Of a stretch of 13,707 nt of DNA, positions 1 to 6,662 are shown piece by piece (positions within the stretch are counted from its first letter, which is position 1; every line of letters begins with the position of its first letter). The notes under the pieces were generated by a model. It saw only the letters and a program-made list of their open reading frames with translations. It did not search any database and had not been told where the DNA came from. The position numbers were made by a program, and so were the translations under genes. Source of the stretch: Sulfurovum sp. Its GTDB lineage: Bacteria > Campylobacterota > Campylobacteria > Campylobacterales > Sulfurovaceae. Location of the stretch: contig DZAQ01000029.1 of the NCBI GenBank assembly GCA_022729615.1, positions 1 through 13,707 on the forward strand. The letters run 5' to 3'.

Positions 1-524
1 GCGATGACAACTCCGACAATATGCGCAGTGACCAGAGCTAGCATGCCATAGAAGGCAATTTCGTGAATCTCTTCAAGCGTATGGGAAAAATCCTCACTGA
101 AACCTAATCCCTCGCCAAATTTCATGCCTAGACCCGTCAAAGCCAGGATTGTGGCAGAGGCGTATATGAGCAGATAGACAGCCGCTGCACCTTTTTTGTG
201 AAGGGTTTTTTCAGAACAATGGATGTAATTTTGTCTGCCGCTTGGGGTCAAAAAGAGAAGATACCTAGCCGCCACCAATCCGGCAAAGAGATATCCGATA
301 TATATATGCCATTTCCAAAGTGACCGTCTGATATCTTTGGCGATATCTATCGCATCCTCTTTGGAGAGGGTGATGTCGTTGATACTCAAATCCTCGATAA
401 TGATACTGCTGACTAGCGATTTATCCAAAAAAGTCTCACGCGCTGCAACGGTCAAAGCCATAAAGATAAATGTGAACGCAAAAAGCCAATGCCAAATTCG
501 AAAACTCCCATGCCAACTCTTCAT
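1..524 (-). CDS. Cytochrome b561-like membrane protein (3' end outside window)
   Basis: The frame is open from an ATG at 524-522 to the window edge (174 codons, C-terminus missing). A GGAGG ribosome site lies 5 nt upstream of the ATG and decides the start. I see four hydrophobic segments, at about residues 10-28, 72-92, 113-133 and 156-174. Histidines in or next to helices (H12 in IWHW, H73 in KWHI, H154 and H168) are the pattern of a di-heme b-type cytochrome of the cytochrome b561/hydrogenase cytochrome b superfamily. Such proteins pass electrons between the quinone pool and a periplasmic or membrane partner. A soluble stretch of about 40 residues separates helices 1 and 2. The partner is unknown because the downstream genes are off the window. 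It is divergent from anmK. Family call fairly sure; specific role not determinable. Confidence 0.75.
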   Translation of the reverse strand, partial: MKSWHGSFRIWHWLFAFTFIFMALTVAARETFLDKSLVSSIIIEDLSINDITLSKEDAIDIAKDIRRSLWKWHIYIGYLFAGLVAARYLLFLTPSGRQNYIHCSEKTLHKKGAAAVYLLIYASATILALTGLGMKFGEGLGFSEDFSHTLEEIHEIAFYGMLALVTAHIVGVVI

Positions 525-580
525 AAAAACCTCCAACTTTATAGTTTTTCGATAGTAGCGAAATACTCTTTATATATCAA

Positions 581-589
581 TGGTATAAT
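581..589 (+). promoter_or_regulatory. Extended -10 promoter of the anmK operon
   Basis: TGGTATAAT is an exact extended -10 (TG at 581-582, TATAAT at 584-589). There is no convincing -35, as is usual for Campylobacterota sigma-70 promoters. Transcription would start near 596, leaving a leader of about 70 nt before the GTG start of anmK. Confidence 0.65.
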
Positions 590-615
590 AGAGTAATTAT
601 ATCAAGATGTCTCTG

Positions 616-646
616 GTCATTTCGAGCACTTTTTTGCGAGATGTCT
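616..646. repeat. Degenerate copy of the GTCATT-CGAGC intergenic repeat
   Basis: The 12 bases GTCATTTCGAGC (616-627) match 11 of 12 bases of the start of the right arm of the repeat at 13301-13327 (GTCATTGCGAGC). They are followed by a divergent half ending in GATGTCT. The octamer AGATGTCT also occurs twice, at 605-612 and 639-646. It lies in the anmK leader. It is probably an eroded relic of the intergenic repeat family, but one short match is weak evidence. Confidence 0.35.
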
Positions 647-668
647 GTGACAAAATGGAAGGCGGAGA

Positions 669-1850
669 GTGAAAAATCTCTATATTGGGGTGATGAGCGG
701 CACATCGCTTGATGGTATCGATGTCGCATTGTGCCTGATCGATGCCAAGAGCTGCAAGCTGATCGCATCTGAAGAGTATCCGTTTCCGGAAGCATTGAAG
801 GCGCACATCCTCTCAGTGATAGGCGGGCAAACCACGCTGTCTGAAATCGGAGAGATCGACCATGTGCTTGGAGTGCAGTTTGCTGCGGCGATCAACGCAT
901 TTTTGGTTCGTCACGACATAAAAAAAGATCGCATCGGTGCGATCGGTCTGCATGGACAAACTCTTTGGCATGCTCCGGATGCTAAATATCCTTTTACGAT
1001 GCAATGCGGTGACCCCAACATCGTCGCATACCGTACAGGTTTGAGTGTGGTGGCAGATGTGAGGCGCAAGGATATGGCGGCAGGCGGACAGGGGGCGCCG
1101 TTCGCACCTGCTTTTCACACATTTTTGTTCGGCAAGAGTGACAAAAAAACAGCGGTAGTCAATATCGGCGGAATGGCAAATATCTCTCTATTGAATGAAC
1201 GGGTGATCGGATACGATACAGGCTGCGGCAATGTACTTCTTGATGCGTGGAGCGCGAAATATTTCGGTATCCCCTATGACAAGAACGGCGAAATCGCGAA
1301 GAGCGGCGAGGCGGATGGGGGGCTTCTTGAGGTGATGCTGGCTGATGGCTATTTTGCCAAAGAGTATCCCAAGAGTACGGGCAGAGAGTATTTCAATATC
1401 GCTTGGGTGGAGGAGAAGATAAGCAGTGTGGATTTCTGCCTTCGCAGGAATGACGACAGTCCGTCATCCTCGGGCTTGACCCGTGGATCCATCATGAATG
1501 CAAATAGTCACACACAAAATGATATGAAGTGGGCAAAAAATGTATTGCGAACATTGACGGAACTTACGGCGGTTACCATAGCCAATGAGGCGAAAAGATT
1601 TGATCGTGAAGTTATCATACTTTGCGGCGGCGGGGCGAAAAATAGTTTTCTTGTAGAGAGGCTGAGCGACTTGATGTATCCAAGTCAAGTTCTTATTTCT
1701 GATACTCTTGGAGTAAGCGGTGATGCCATGGAGGCTATGATGATGGCTTGGCTGGCATACAAGAGGGTCAAGGGCGAAGCGGTAGAGTTGCAAGATATCA
1801 CCGGAGCTTCTTCTGATGTGGTTTTGGGGGGATTGTATGCAGGAAATTAG
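669..1850 (+). CDS. anmK: 1,6-anhydro-N-acetylmuramic acid kinase, with an in-frame repeat insertion
   Basis: AnmK opens the 1,6-anhydro ring of anhydro-MurNAc released during peptidoglycan turnover and phosphorylates it with ATP to MurNAc-6-phosphate in the cytoplasm. Visible family motifs are MSGTSLDGID (residues 9-18, phosphate binding), GLHGQTLWH (93-101), DVRRKDMAAGGQGAP (130-144), VNIGGMANIS (164-173), YDTGCGN (182-188, with D183 at the catalytic Asp position) and LCGGGAKN (318-325). The usual family motif is DTGPGN, so the Cys is a small oddity. The GTG start at 669 has GGAAGG 6 nt upstream and places the first motif correctly. The protein is 393 aa against about 365-370 for the family; the excess lies at residues 254-275 and is a translated palindromic repeat (1429-1491), after which the AnmK alignment resumes at LTELTAVTIANEA. 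It is the first gene of the operon and its end overlaps amgK by 14 nt. Confidence 0.95.
   Translation: MKNLYIGVMSGTSLDGIDVALCLIDAKSCKLIASEEYPFPEALKAHILSVIGGQTTLSEIGEIDHVLGVQFAAAINAFLVRHDIKKDRIGAIGLHGQTLWHAPDAKYPFTMQCGDPNIVAYRTGLSVVADVRRKDMAAGGQGAPFAPAFHTFLFGKSDKKTAVVNIGGMANISLLNERVIGYDTGCGNVLLDAWSAKYFGIPYDKNGEIAKSGEADGGLLEVMLADGYFAKEYPKSTGREYFNIAWVEEKISSVDFCLRRNDDSPSSSGLTRGSIMNANSHTQNDMKWAKNVLRTLTELTAVTIANEAKRFDREVIILCGGGAKNSFLVERLSDLMYPSQVLISDTLGVSGDAMEAMMMAWLAYKRVKGEAVELQDITGASSDVVLGGLYAGN
1429..1491. repeat. 63-bp structured palindromic repeat inserted in anmK
   Basis: The segment folds as a cloverleaf. The outer stem is TGGAT (1429-1433) with ATCCA (1487-1491). The first hairpin is CTGC/GCAG (1436-1439 and 1444-1447). 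The central hairpin is ATGACG/CGTCAT (1450-1455 and 1462-1467). The third hairpin is CGGG/CCCG (1471-1474 and 1480-1483). The sequence (GGAATGACG, CGTCATCCTCGGGCTTGACC) resembles dispersed intergenic repeats known from many proteobacteria. Its length is exactly 21 codons, so it keeps the anmK frame and encodes roughly VDFCLRRNDDSPSSSGLTRG followed by SI. It interrupts a region that is otherwise alignable AnmK. Confidence 0.8.
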
Positions 1851-2766
1851 CGCATGGCTTGAAGGGTTAGGCTGGAGTGAATATAGTCTCAAAGCGGCTT
1901 CAAGCGATGCGAGTTTTAGGAGTTATTATAGAGTTGCCAAAGATAATAAAAGTTTTATATTGATGGATTCTTCACTTCAAAAAGAGTCGCTTGTTCCATT
2001 TTTGGATGTGCAAAAAAGACTTTTTGGTGCAGGAGTGAGAGTGCCAAAAGTAATAGAACAAAATCTTGAGCTTGGATATTTGATACTTGAAGATTTCGGC
2101 TCCACACATTTGCTTGATCTCTTAAATTTTGAGAGTGAAGAGGAGTACTACAAAAAAGCCATCGATGAGATAATCTCCATGCAAAAAGCAAATGTCGATG
2201 GAGTCGCTCTGTATGACAAAGAATTTTTGCTTTTTGAGATGGGTCTGATGGAGGAGTGGTATCTGCAAAAGCATTTGAATATTTTTTTGGATAAGGAACA
2301 AAAGTCGAAACTCGATGCTGTTTTGAGATATATCGCCGATCAAGTTTTGGCTCAACCTCAAGGTCTTTTTGTCCATCGCGATTATCACTCAAGAAATATT
2401 ATGATAAAAGATGATGGCAGCTTGGGGGTGATAGATTTTCAAGATGCAAGAAACGGGGCGATTACTTATGATTTGGTATCTCTCTTGAAAGATTGCTACT
2501 ATGAACTAGACGAGTCAAAACGAAAGGATTTAATCCTATATTTCAGAGACCAAAAAGCTACAGAGATAAACGATGAGACTATGATTCGGTGGGTAGATAT
2601 GATGGGCATTCAAAGGCATATTAAAGTGCTTGGTATATTTGCAAGACTCTATCATCGTGACGGCAAGAATGGGTATCTAAAAGATATTCCTTTGACGCTT
2701 AAATATGTGCTTGATGCTGCGACCAAGTATCCTCAGACAAAGGATTTATGCAGCATTTTAAAATAA
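1837..2766 (+). CDS. amgK: N-acetylmuramate/N-acetylglucosamine anomeric kinase AmgK
   Basis: AmgK phosphorylates free MurNAc (and GlcNAc) at C1 with ATP, giving the MurNAc-1-phosphate used by MurU. This is an aminoglycoside-phosphotransferase-fold kinase of 309 aa, normal for AmgK. The catalytic loop is HRDYHSRN (residues 180-187, base D182) and the metal-binding motif is IDFQDA (199-204), both characteristic of AmgK. LILEDFG (82-88) is the hinge region. I chose the ATG at 1837, which has a GGGGGGA site 4 nt upstream; an in-frame ATG at 1816 would add seven residues without a good ribosome site. It overlaps anmK by 14 nt, implying translational coupling, and murU follows after 22 nt. AmgK and MurU together form the fosfomycin-bypassing recycling shunt first described in Pseudomonas. 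Confidence 0.9.
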   Translation: MQEISAWLEGLGWSEYSLKAASSDASFRSYYRVAKDNKSFILMDSSLQKESLVPFLDVQKRLFGAGVRVPKVIEQNLELGYLILEDFGSTHLLDLLNFESEEEYYKKAIDEIISMQKANVDGVALYDKEFLLFEMGLMEEWYLQKHLNIFLDKEQKSKLDAVLRYIADQVLAQPQGLFVHRDYHSRNIMIKDDGSLGVIDFQDARNGAITYDLVSLLKDCYYELDESKRKDLILYFRDQKATEINDETMIRWVDMMGIQRHIKVLGIFARLYHRDGKNGYLKDIPLTLKYVLDAATKYPQTKDLCSILK

Positions 2767-2788
2767 TATTTTTATTTGGGGTGTTAAG

Positions 2789-3460
2789 ATGAAAAAAGCG
2801 ATGATACTAGCAGCCGGCAGAGGGGAGAGGATGCGTCCTCTTACCGATGAACTTCCAAAACCGTTGCTTGAAGTAGGCGGGAAGCCGCTTATAGTTTGGC
2901 ATATTGAAAAGCTTGCCGGTGCCGGATTTGAAGAGATAGTTATCAATATAGCCCATCTTGGATTTAAAATACAGGAATTTTTGGGGGACGGCTCCGGATG
3001 GGGCGTGAGGCTTCATTACTCGGACGAGCAAAAAGAGGGGGCTTTGGAGAGTGCAGGGGGGATCATAAAAGCATTGCCGTTTTTTGAAAATGAACCGTTT
3101 TTGGTGGTCAACGGCGATGTTTGGTGTGATTATGTTTTTGATACTGCTTTTAGGCTTGCCGACGGAGTATCGGCACACTTGATACTCGTGCCAAACCCCC
3201 AACACAATCCTACGGGTGATTTTGTCCTACGCAAAGGCAGACTTTTTGCACAGGAAGGAGAGAGATATACATTTTCCGGTATCGGATATTACTCACCGAT
3301 CTTTTTTGCGGATATTGAGTACGGCAAAAGAGCTTTGGCGCCACTCTTGAGAGGGGCGATGGAGAGTGGAAATGTGAGCGGAGAGCTGTTTGGGGGAGAG
3401 TGGCACGATATCGGGACGCCTGAGAGATTGGCAATGATCAATCAGGTATTGGGTAAATAG
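2789..3460 (+). CDS. murU: N-acetylmuramate alpha-1-phosphate uridylyltransferase MurU
   Basis: MurU joins MurNAc-1-phosphate and UTP to give UDP-MurNAc, which re-enters peptidoglycan synthesis after the MurA/MurB steps. It is a 223-aa nucleotidyltransferase. The signature LAAGRGERMRPLT (residues 7-19) is followed by PKPLL (23-27, K24), SAGGI (88-92) and the metal-binding NGD (108-110). The C-terminal GEWHDIGTPERL is typical of the sugar-1-phosphate nucleotidyltransferase fold. It has no C-terminal hexapeptide-repeat domain, which separates it from GlmU. The family alone could also be a mannose- or glucose-1-phosphate transferase; placement right after anmK and amgK is what makes MurU the likely identity. 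The ribosome site is weak (GGGGTG at 2778-2783). It ends 7 nt before the convergent HAD gene. Confidence 0.87.
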   Translation: MKKAMILAAGRGERMRPLTDELPKPLLEVGGKPLIVWHIEKLAGAGFEEIVINIAHLGFKIQEFLGDGSGWGVRLHYSDEQKEGALESAGGIIKALPFFENEPFLVVNGDVWCDYVFDTAFRLADGVSAHLILVPNPQHNPTGDFVLRKGRLFAQEGERYTFSGIGYYSPIFFADIEYGKRALAPLLRGAMESGNVSGELFGGEWHDIGTPERLAMINQVLGK

Positions 3461-3467
3461 ATCATTC

Positions 3468-4289
3468 TTATTTGGCTCCGGCCAAAAATTTCGCAACTCC
3501 GTCTTCGTCATTGGTATGAGGCAAAACAATATCGGCTTTGGCTTTGACTTCATCAAGAGCATTTTGGACCGCCACGGCAGTGCCGGCTTTTTCGAACATC
3601 CCCAAATCATTGATGCTGTCACCAAAAACTGTAAAACTGCTCATTTCGCAGCCCAGATACTCGGCGACTTTTTCGAGAGCATGGGCTTTGTCGCCTTGAG
3701 GGTGGAGGATAGTCAGAAAATATCCTTTTGAGTACTTCTCGGGCGCAAGTTTATATTCGAGCTCTTTGCCAAAAATCTCCATGAGGTGATTTGTAAGAGA
3801 ACTCAAGAGTTCATATTCGCCGAAATAGACCAATTTGAGATTCATCTCCATCGCCCTGATATTCTCGCATTCAACCATTCTCGGGTCATTATGGTAGTTT
3901 TCCAAAACTCTGTTTTGATGCCAATTGAGTGTGGCGGGAAAAAGGAAAGACTCGCCAAGCTGCATATCTTTGAGCGCTATGATGAAAGGATAAATATGAA
4001 ATTGTTTCCCCTCATCGATGATGGCATCTCCAAGTGATTTGTTCACAAGTTTGAGGTCAATGAGCTCTTTTTGCGGCGAAACGACCATGCTGCCATCCAG
4101 CAAGATCATAGGCGCCCGAAGGTTGAACCCCGATAGAAATTCAAGGCTTTTGTTATAACTTCTCGCAGTAGCTATAGAGAGGAGATGCTCTTTGCTTTTG
4201 TCATTCCAGATTCGACGGCTGTAATCGCTAAGAGTCTGATCGCTTCGCAGAAAGGTGTGATCCAAATCGGTCATATAAATTGATTTCAT
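3468..4289 (-). CDS. Cof-type HAD-IIB phosphatase
   Basis: This is a complete 273-aa HAD hydrolase. Motif I is DLDHT (D8 nucleophile, D10), a variant of the usual DLDGT. Motif II is ATARS (40-44, T41). The motif III lysine is K201 in GDKAHAL. Motif IV is FGDSIND (222-228). The long cap between motifs II and III (about 80-190) is the type-IIB (Cof) cap, which mostly acts on sugar phosphates, flavin phosphates or other small phosphoesters. The substrate cannot be read from the sequence. The gene is convergent with murU, 7 nt away, and divergent from the DedA gene. In a MurU pathway a MurNAc-6-phosphate phosphatase is needed; known MupP is a different HAD subclass, so this gene is only a positional candidate. 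No Shine-Dalgarno sequence precedes the ATG at 4289 or the alternative Met6. Confidence 0.85.
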   Translation of the reverse strand: MKSIYMTDLDHTFLRSDQTLSDYSRRIWNDKSKEHLLSIATARSYNKSLEFLSGFNLRAPMILLDGSMVVSPQKELIDLKLVNKSLGDAIIDEGKQFHIYPFIIALKDMQLGESFLFPATLNWHQNRVLENYHNDPRMVECENIRAMEMNLKLVYFGEYELLSSLTNHLMEIFGKELEYKLAPEKYSKGYFLTILHPQGDKAHALEKVAEYLGCEMSSFTVFGDSINDLGMFEKAGTAVAVQNALDEVKAKADIVLPHTNDEDGVAKFLAGAK

Positions 4290-4295
4290 TGGGGT

Positions 4296-4304
4296 ATTAT
4301 AACA
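4296..4304 (-). promoter_or_regulatory. Extended -10 of the HAD gene, possibly leaderless
   Basis: On the minus strand the sequence reads TGTTATAAT, then ACCCCA, then the ATG of the HAD gene. The distance from the TATAAT box to the A of ATG is 6 nt, the normal -10 to start-site distance. The transcript would therefore begin at or next to the start codon. No -35 is apparent. Confidence 0.55.
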
Positions 4305-4358
4305 TCTTCGGGTATCAAGATGGTTACTATTTTGGGATACCTAATATTGCACATAAAC

Positions 4359-4367
4359 TGCTATAAT
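4359..4367 (+). promoter_or_regulatory. Extended -10 promoter of the DedA gene
   Basis: TGCTATAAT is an exact extended -10 (TG at 4359-4360, TATAAT at 4362-4367). The start site would be near 4374, about 25 nt before the ATG. It is divergent from the HAD promoter, with 57 nt between the two -10 elements. Confidence 0.65.
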
Positions 4368-4398
4368 ATAGTAATTTTAAAGCAATGAAAGGCAGTGA

Positions 4399-5082
4399 AT
4401 GGAATTTTTCAAAGCGCATTCTGGCAAGATGCTTTTTGTTGCAGTGGTTGCATTTTTATCCTTTGTGGGTTTTGCCCTTTTCCAAGCCCCGGCAGGCGGA
4501 TTTGAAGAGAAGTTGATCTGGCTTTTGAAAGAGTATGGCTACATCATACTCTTTGCGTGGAGCATCATGGAGGGGGAGACGGGTCTTTTTATGGCGGGGC
4601 TTTTGTGCCATACCGGAGATATGAACCTCTTTTGGGCTATTTTTATCGCCGGTTTGGGTGGATTTGCCGGTGATCAAATCTATTTTTATACCGGAAGATT
4701 TAACAAGAGTTATATCCACAAAAATCTTAGAAACCAGAGAAGAAAGTTTGCGCTTGCCCATCTGATGCTTCAAAAATACGGCTGGCCGATCATATTTATG
4801 CAGCGCTATATGTATGGTATGCGCACCATCATCCCTATCTCAATAGGATTAACTCGCTACGATGCCAAAAAATTTGCTTTTATCAATCTGCTCAGTGCGT
4901 GGGTTTGGGCTGCTATTACGATCCTGCCTACATGGTACTTCGGTGAAGAGATCTTGAAAATAATCACTTATGCCAAAGAGCATTGGTATTTTTTCATGCC
5001 GCTTGGAATGGCGATTGCCGGCGGGATCTATTGGTATTTCCATCGCGCAACCCGCAAAAATGTATCTGAAGAGACTATTTAG
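4399..5082 (+). CDS. DedA/VTT-family integral membrane protein
   Basis: This is a 227-aa polytopic protein of the DedA (SNARE-associated, VTT) family. It has an N-terminal helix at about 11-30, re-entrant and membrane segments at about 45-70 and 76-95, and further helices at about 128-150, 160-180 and 197-215. Family motifs are EGETGLFMAGL (58-68, conserved acidic residue), GDQIYFYTGR (91-100) and the Arg/Pro-rich segment QRYMYGMRTIIPISIGLTR (135-153). Some family members carry undecaprenyl phosphate or phospholipids back across the inner membrane; whether this one does cannot be told. The ATG at 4399 has AAAGG 6 nt upstream. Its position beside peptidoglycan-recycling genes suits a cell-envelope role. 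It is followed by a convergent DHH gene after 14 nt, with no clear terminator. Confidence 0.87.
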   Translation: MEFFKAHSGKMLFVAVVAFLSFVGFALFQAPAGGFEEKLIWLLKEYGYIILFAWSIMEGETGLFMAGLLCHTGDMNLFWAIFIAGLGGFAGDQIYFYTGRFNKSYIHKNLRNQRRKFALAHLMLQKYGWPIIFMQRYMYGMRTIIPISIGLTRYDAKKFAFINLLSAWVWAAITILPTWYFGEEILKIITYAKEHWYFFMPLGMAIAGGIYWYFHRATRKNVSEETI

Positions 5083-5096
5083 AAGATTTTTCTTAC

Positions 5097-6137
5097 TTAC
5101 TTTTGTGTTGATTCGTTGAGGTGATTTTGTACAAAATTTCTGATATTTTCATAGACAAAAGAGTCTTTGTAGCTCTCTATCTTTCCCCCGCTTGCGTTAG
5201 GGTGTCCGCCGCCATTGCCTATCTTGGCTGCCATTTTGGAGAGATCGAGCTTGTTGATACCTCTGAGTGAGAATTGACCGCGATAGTTGATATCCATATA
5301 AAAGTCATAATCGGGATTTGCCAACAAAAATGCATTTCCGATGAGTGAGCTGCTTCCGACATTGTAGCCGAGTAAGCCCTTGCAGCCTTCATAATCGATA
5401 GTCAGCCGTTCTTTGTCGATGCTCAAGAGTTTGGTGATATACTCTGCTACAAGATTGTCTTTGGTGTCGTTTTTCCCCAGAGAGAAAAATCCCTTTTTGG
5501 TTTGATGGAGTGTGTCATCGAGAAGAATATTTCCCTCATTTTCCTTGACAAGCGAGTGCGCCTTTTCGATGAGATTCAGCTTGAATTTGCGGTCTTCTTG
5601 CGGAAAGAGGATCCGATTGATCTCTTTGGCTCCCGAGATCATCCCCAAACAGACTTTTCCAAATTCAAAATAGCGGTCATCGCTCACCCAAATATCGATC
5701 GCGTTGATCGCTTGGACAATATCCGCAAAGTTTTTTTCACTATCGAAATTGTAGCGCTTTTGCAGCCAATCATAAGTGATGAGGGTGGCGCTGCGAGTGG
5801 TATCGAGTTTGTACCATGCAAAGCGTTCACTCGCTTGCAAACCGCTCGCATGATGATCAAGCAGCTGGAGCTTAGCGCCGACGCGCATCGCTTCGTTTTC
5901 GATCCAATTGCCCTCTTTCGTGGTGAGATTGAGATCTGTAATGAGAATGATAGATTCTTTCTCATTGCCGCCTGTTTTGTCCAATTCTATCTGCCGGATG
6001 ATCTCTTCAAGTCTCGCTTGCACCTCCGGACCATAATTGGCATTGTAGCACTCGATATCTTCAAAGCAATGGCTTGTGAGATATTGACATCCGTATCCAT
6101 CCAAATCAATGTGTGAGAGGTGGTAAAAATGGCTCAT
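5097..6137 (-). CDS. DHH/DHHA1 phosphoesterase (NrnA/NrnB-like)
   Basis: This 346-aa protein has both halves of a DHH phosphoesterase. The N-terminal metal site includes HIDLDG (residues 9-14), TDLN (67-70) and the namesake DHH (94-96), with a further Asp in DIW/SDD (148-154). The C-terminal DHHA1 domain ends with NGGGHPNASGG (308-318), which binds the substrate phosphate. Family members degrade short RNA oligonucleotides (nanoRNA), pAp or cyclic/linear dinucleotides; the opening HIDLDGYGC and overall size resemble Bacillus NrnB-type proteins, but the substrate is not certain. There is no CBS or membrane domain, so it is not a GdpP-type enzyme. The ATG overlaps the last base of the upstream rrf2 stop (TAATG), so translation is probably coupled and the regulator probably controls it. 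It converges on the DedA gene. Confidence 0.87.
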   Translation of the reverse strand: MSHFYHLSHIDLDGYGCQYLTSHCFEDIECYNANYGPEVQARLEEIIRQIELDKTGGNEKESIILITDLNLTTKEGNWIENEAMRVGAKLQLLDHHASGLQASERFAWYKLDTTRSATLITYDWLQKRYNFDSEKNFADIVQAINAIDIWVSDDRYFEFGKVCLGMISGAKEINRILFPQEDRKFKLNLIEKAHSLVKENEGNILLDDTLHQTKKGFFSLGKNDTKDNLVAEYITKLLSIDKERLTIDYEGCKGLLGYNVGSSSLIGNAFLLANPDYDFYMDINYRGQFSLRGINKLDLSKMAAKIGNGGGHPNASGGKIESYKDSFVYENIRNFVQNHLNESTQK

Positions 6138-6535
6138 TAGAGAATATCCTTGAGTGTCAAATTGTTCAAAAAGAGATCAATTTTGTTTTGGAATCGATAT
6201 AAAAAGGGCGAAATAGAGCATGTTCCGATACTTCCGTTGGGGCATGAATCTATATAGTGTGTACAGTCAAGCACGGCAGGGGGTTTGCCTTCGGCTGCGA
6301 CAATGATACTATAGAGTGTGATCTCTTCTAATTTCTTGGCGAGTATAAATCCGCCCTGAGCCCCTTTTCGTGATTCGAGAATCCCCTCTTTTGCCAAATT
6401 TTGCATAATTTTGGCAAGAAAACTTTTGGGGATATTGAGTTCATTGGCAAGCTGTTCCGCTCCAACCGGTTTTTCGGTTTTTCGTATAGCATCAAGAGAG
6501 AGGAGAGCATATTCGCTCGCGCGCGTTAATAACAT
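6137..6535 (-). CDS. Rrf2-family transcriptional regulator, probable Fe-S sensor
   Basis: This is a 132-aa Rrf2-family winged-helix regulator. The helix-turn-helix is at about 25-50 (VGAEQLANELNIPKSFLAKI) and the wing is RKGAQGGFILAK (56-67), both classic for IscR/NsrR/RirA. Three cysteines at C91, C98 and C106 lie where these regulators bind an iron-sulfur cluster. The spacing (C-x6-C-x7-C) is longer than in IscR (C-x5-C-x5-C), so the subgroup is unclear. Family members sense Fe-S status, iron, nitric oxide or redox. The ATG has only a weak ribosome site. A perfect inverted repeat 21 nt upstream (6556-6582) covers the likely promoter, suggesting autorepression. The stop overlaps the start of the DHH phosphoesterase gene by 1 nt, so the two form an operon. 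Confidence 0.9.
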   Translation of the reverse strand: MLLTRASEYALLSLDAIRKTEKPVGAEQLANELNIPKSFLAKIMQNLAKEGILESRKGAQGGFILAKKLEEITLYSIIVAAEGKPPAVLDCTHYIDSCPNGSIGTCSISPFLYRFQNKIDLFLNNLTLKDIL

Positions 6536-6555
6536 AATTGTGTATCCGTTCTATT

Positions 6556-6582
6556 AAATTAAGAGTATTTTACTCTTAATTT
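6556..6582. promoter_or_regulatory. Perfect 12-bp inverted repeat, probable Rrf2 operator
   Basis: AAATTAAGAGTA (6556-6567) and its exact reverse complement TACTCTTAATTT (6571-6582) are separated by TTT. Minus-strand -10 candidates lie inside it (TAAAAT, 6567-6572) or at its edge (TTTAAT, 6553-6558), so a bound dimer would block the rrf2-DHH promoter. Size and symmetry fit Rrf2-family operators. No T-run follows in either direction, which argues against a terminator. Confidence 0.65.
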
Positions 6583-6662
6583 GATTAAATGTTGATGTTT
6601 TTGCGGGAAGGGCGGAGATAATCTGCTGATGGTTCAAAACTTAGCATATTTTTATTTTATTT

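Noticed and set aside
1464..1892. 142-codon minus-strand frame opposite anmK
   Set aside because: It is a shadow of the anmK/amgK coding frames, with no ribosome site or recognisable family.
3471..3486. Small hairpin TTTGGC/GCCAAA at the murU-HAD junction as a bidirectional terminator
   Set aside because: It has only a 6-bp stem inside the HAD coding end, and neither strand has a T run after it.
5080..5096. Terminator between the DedA and DHH genes
   Set aside because: Only a 4-bp AAGA/TCTT stem is present, which is not credible.
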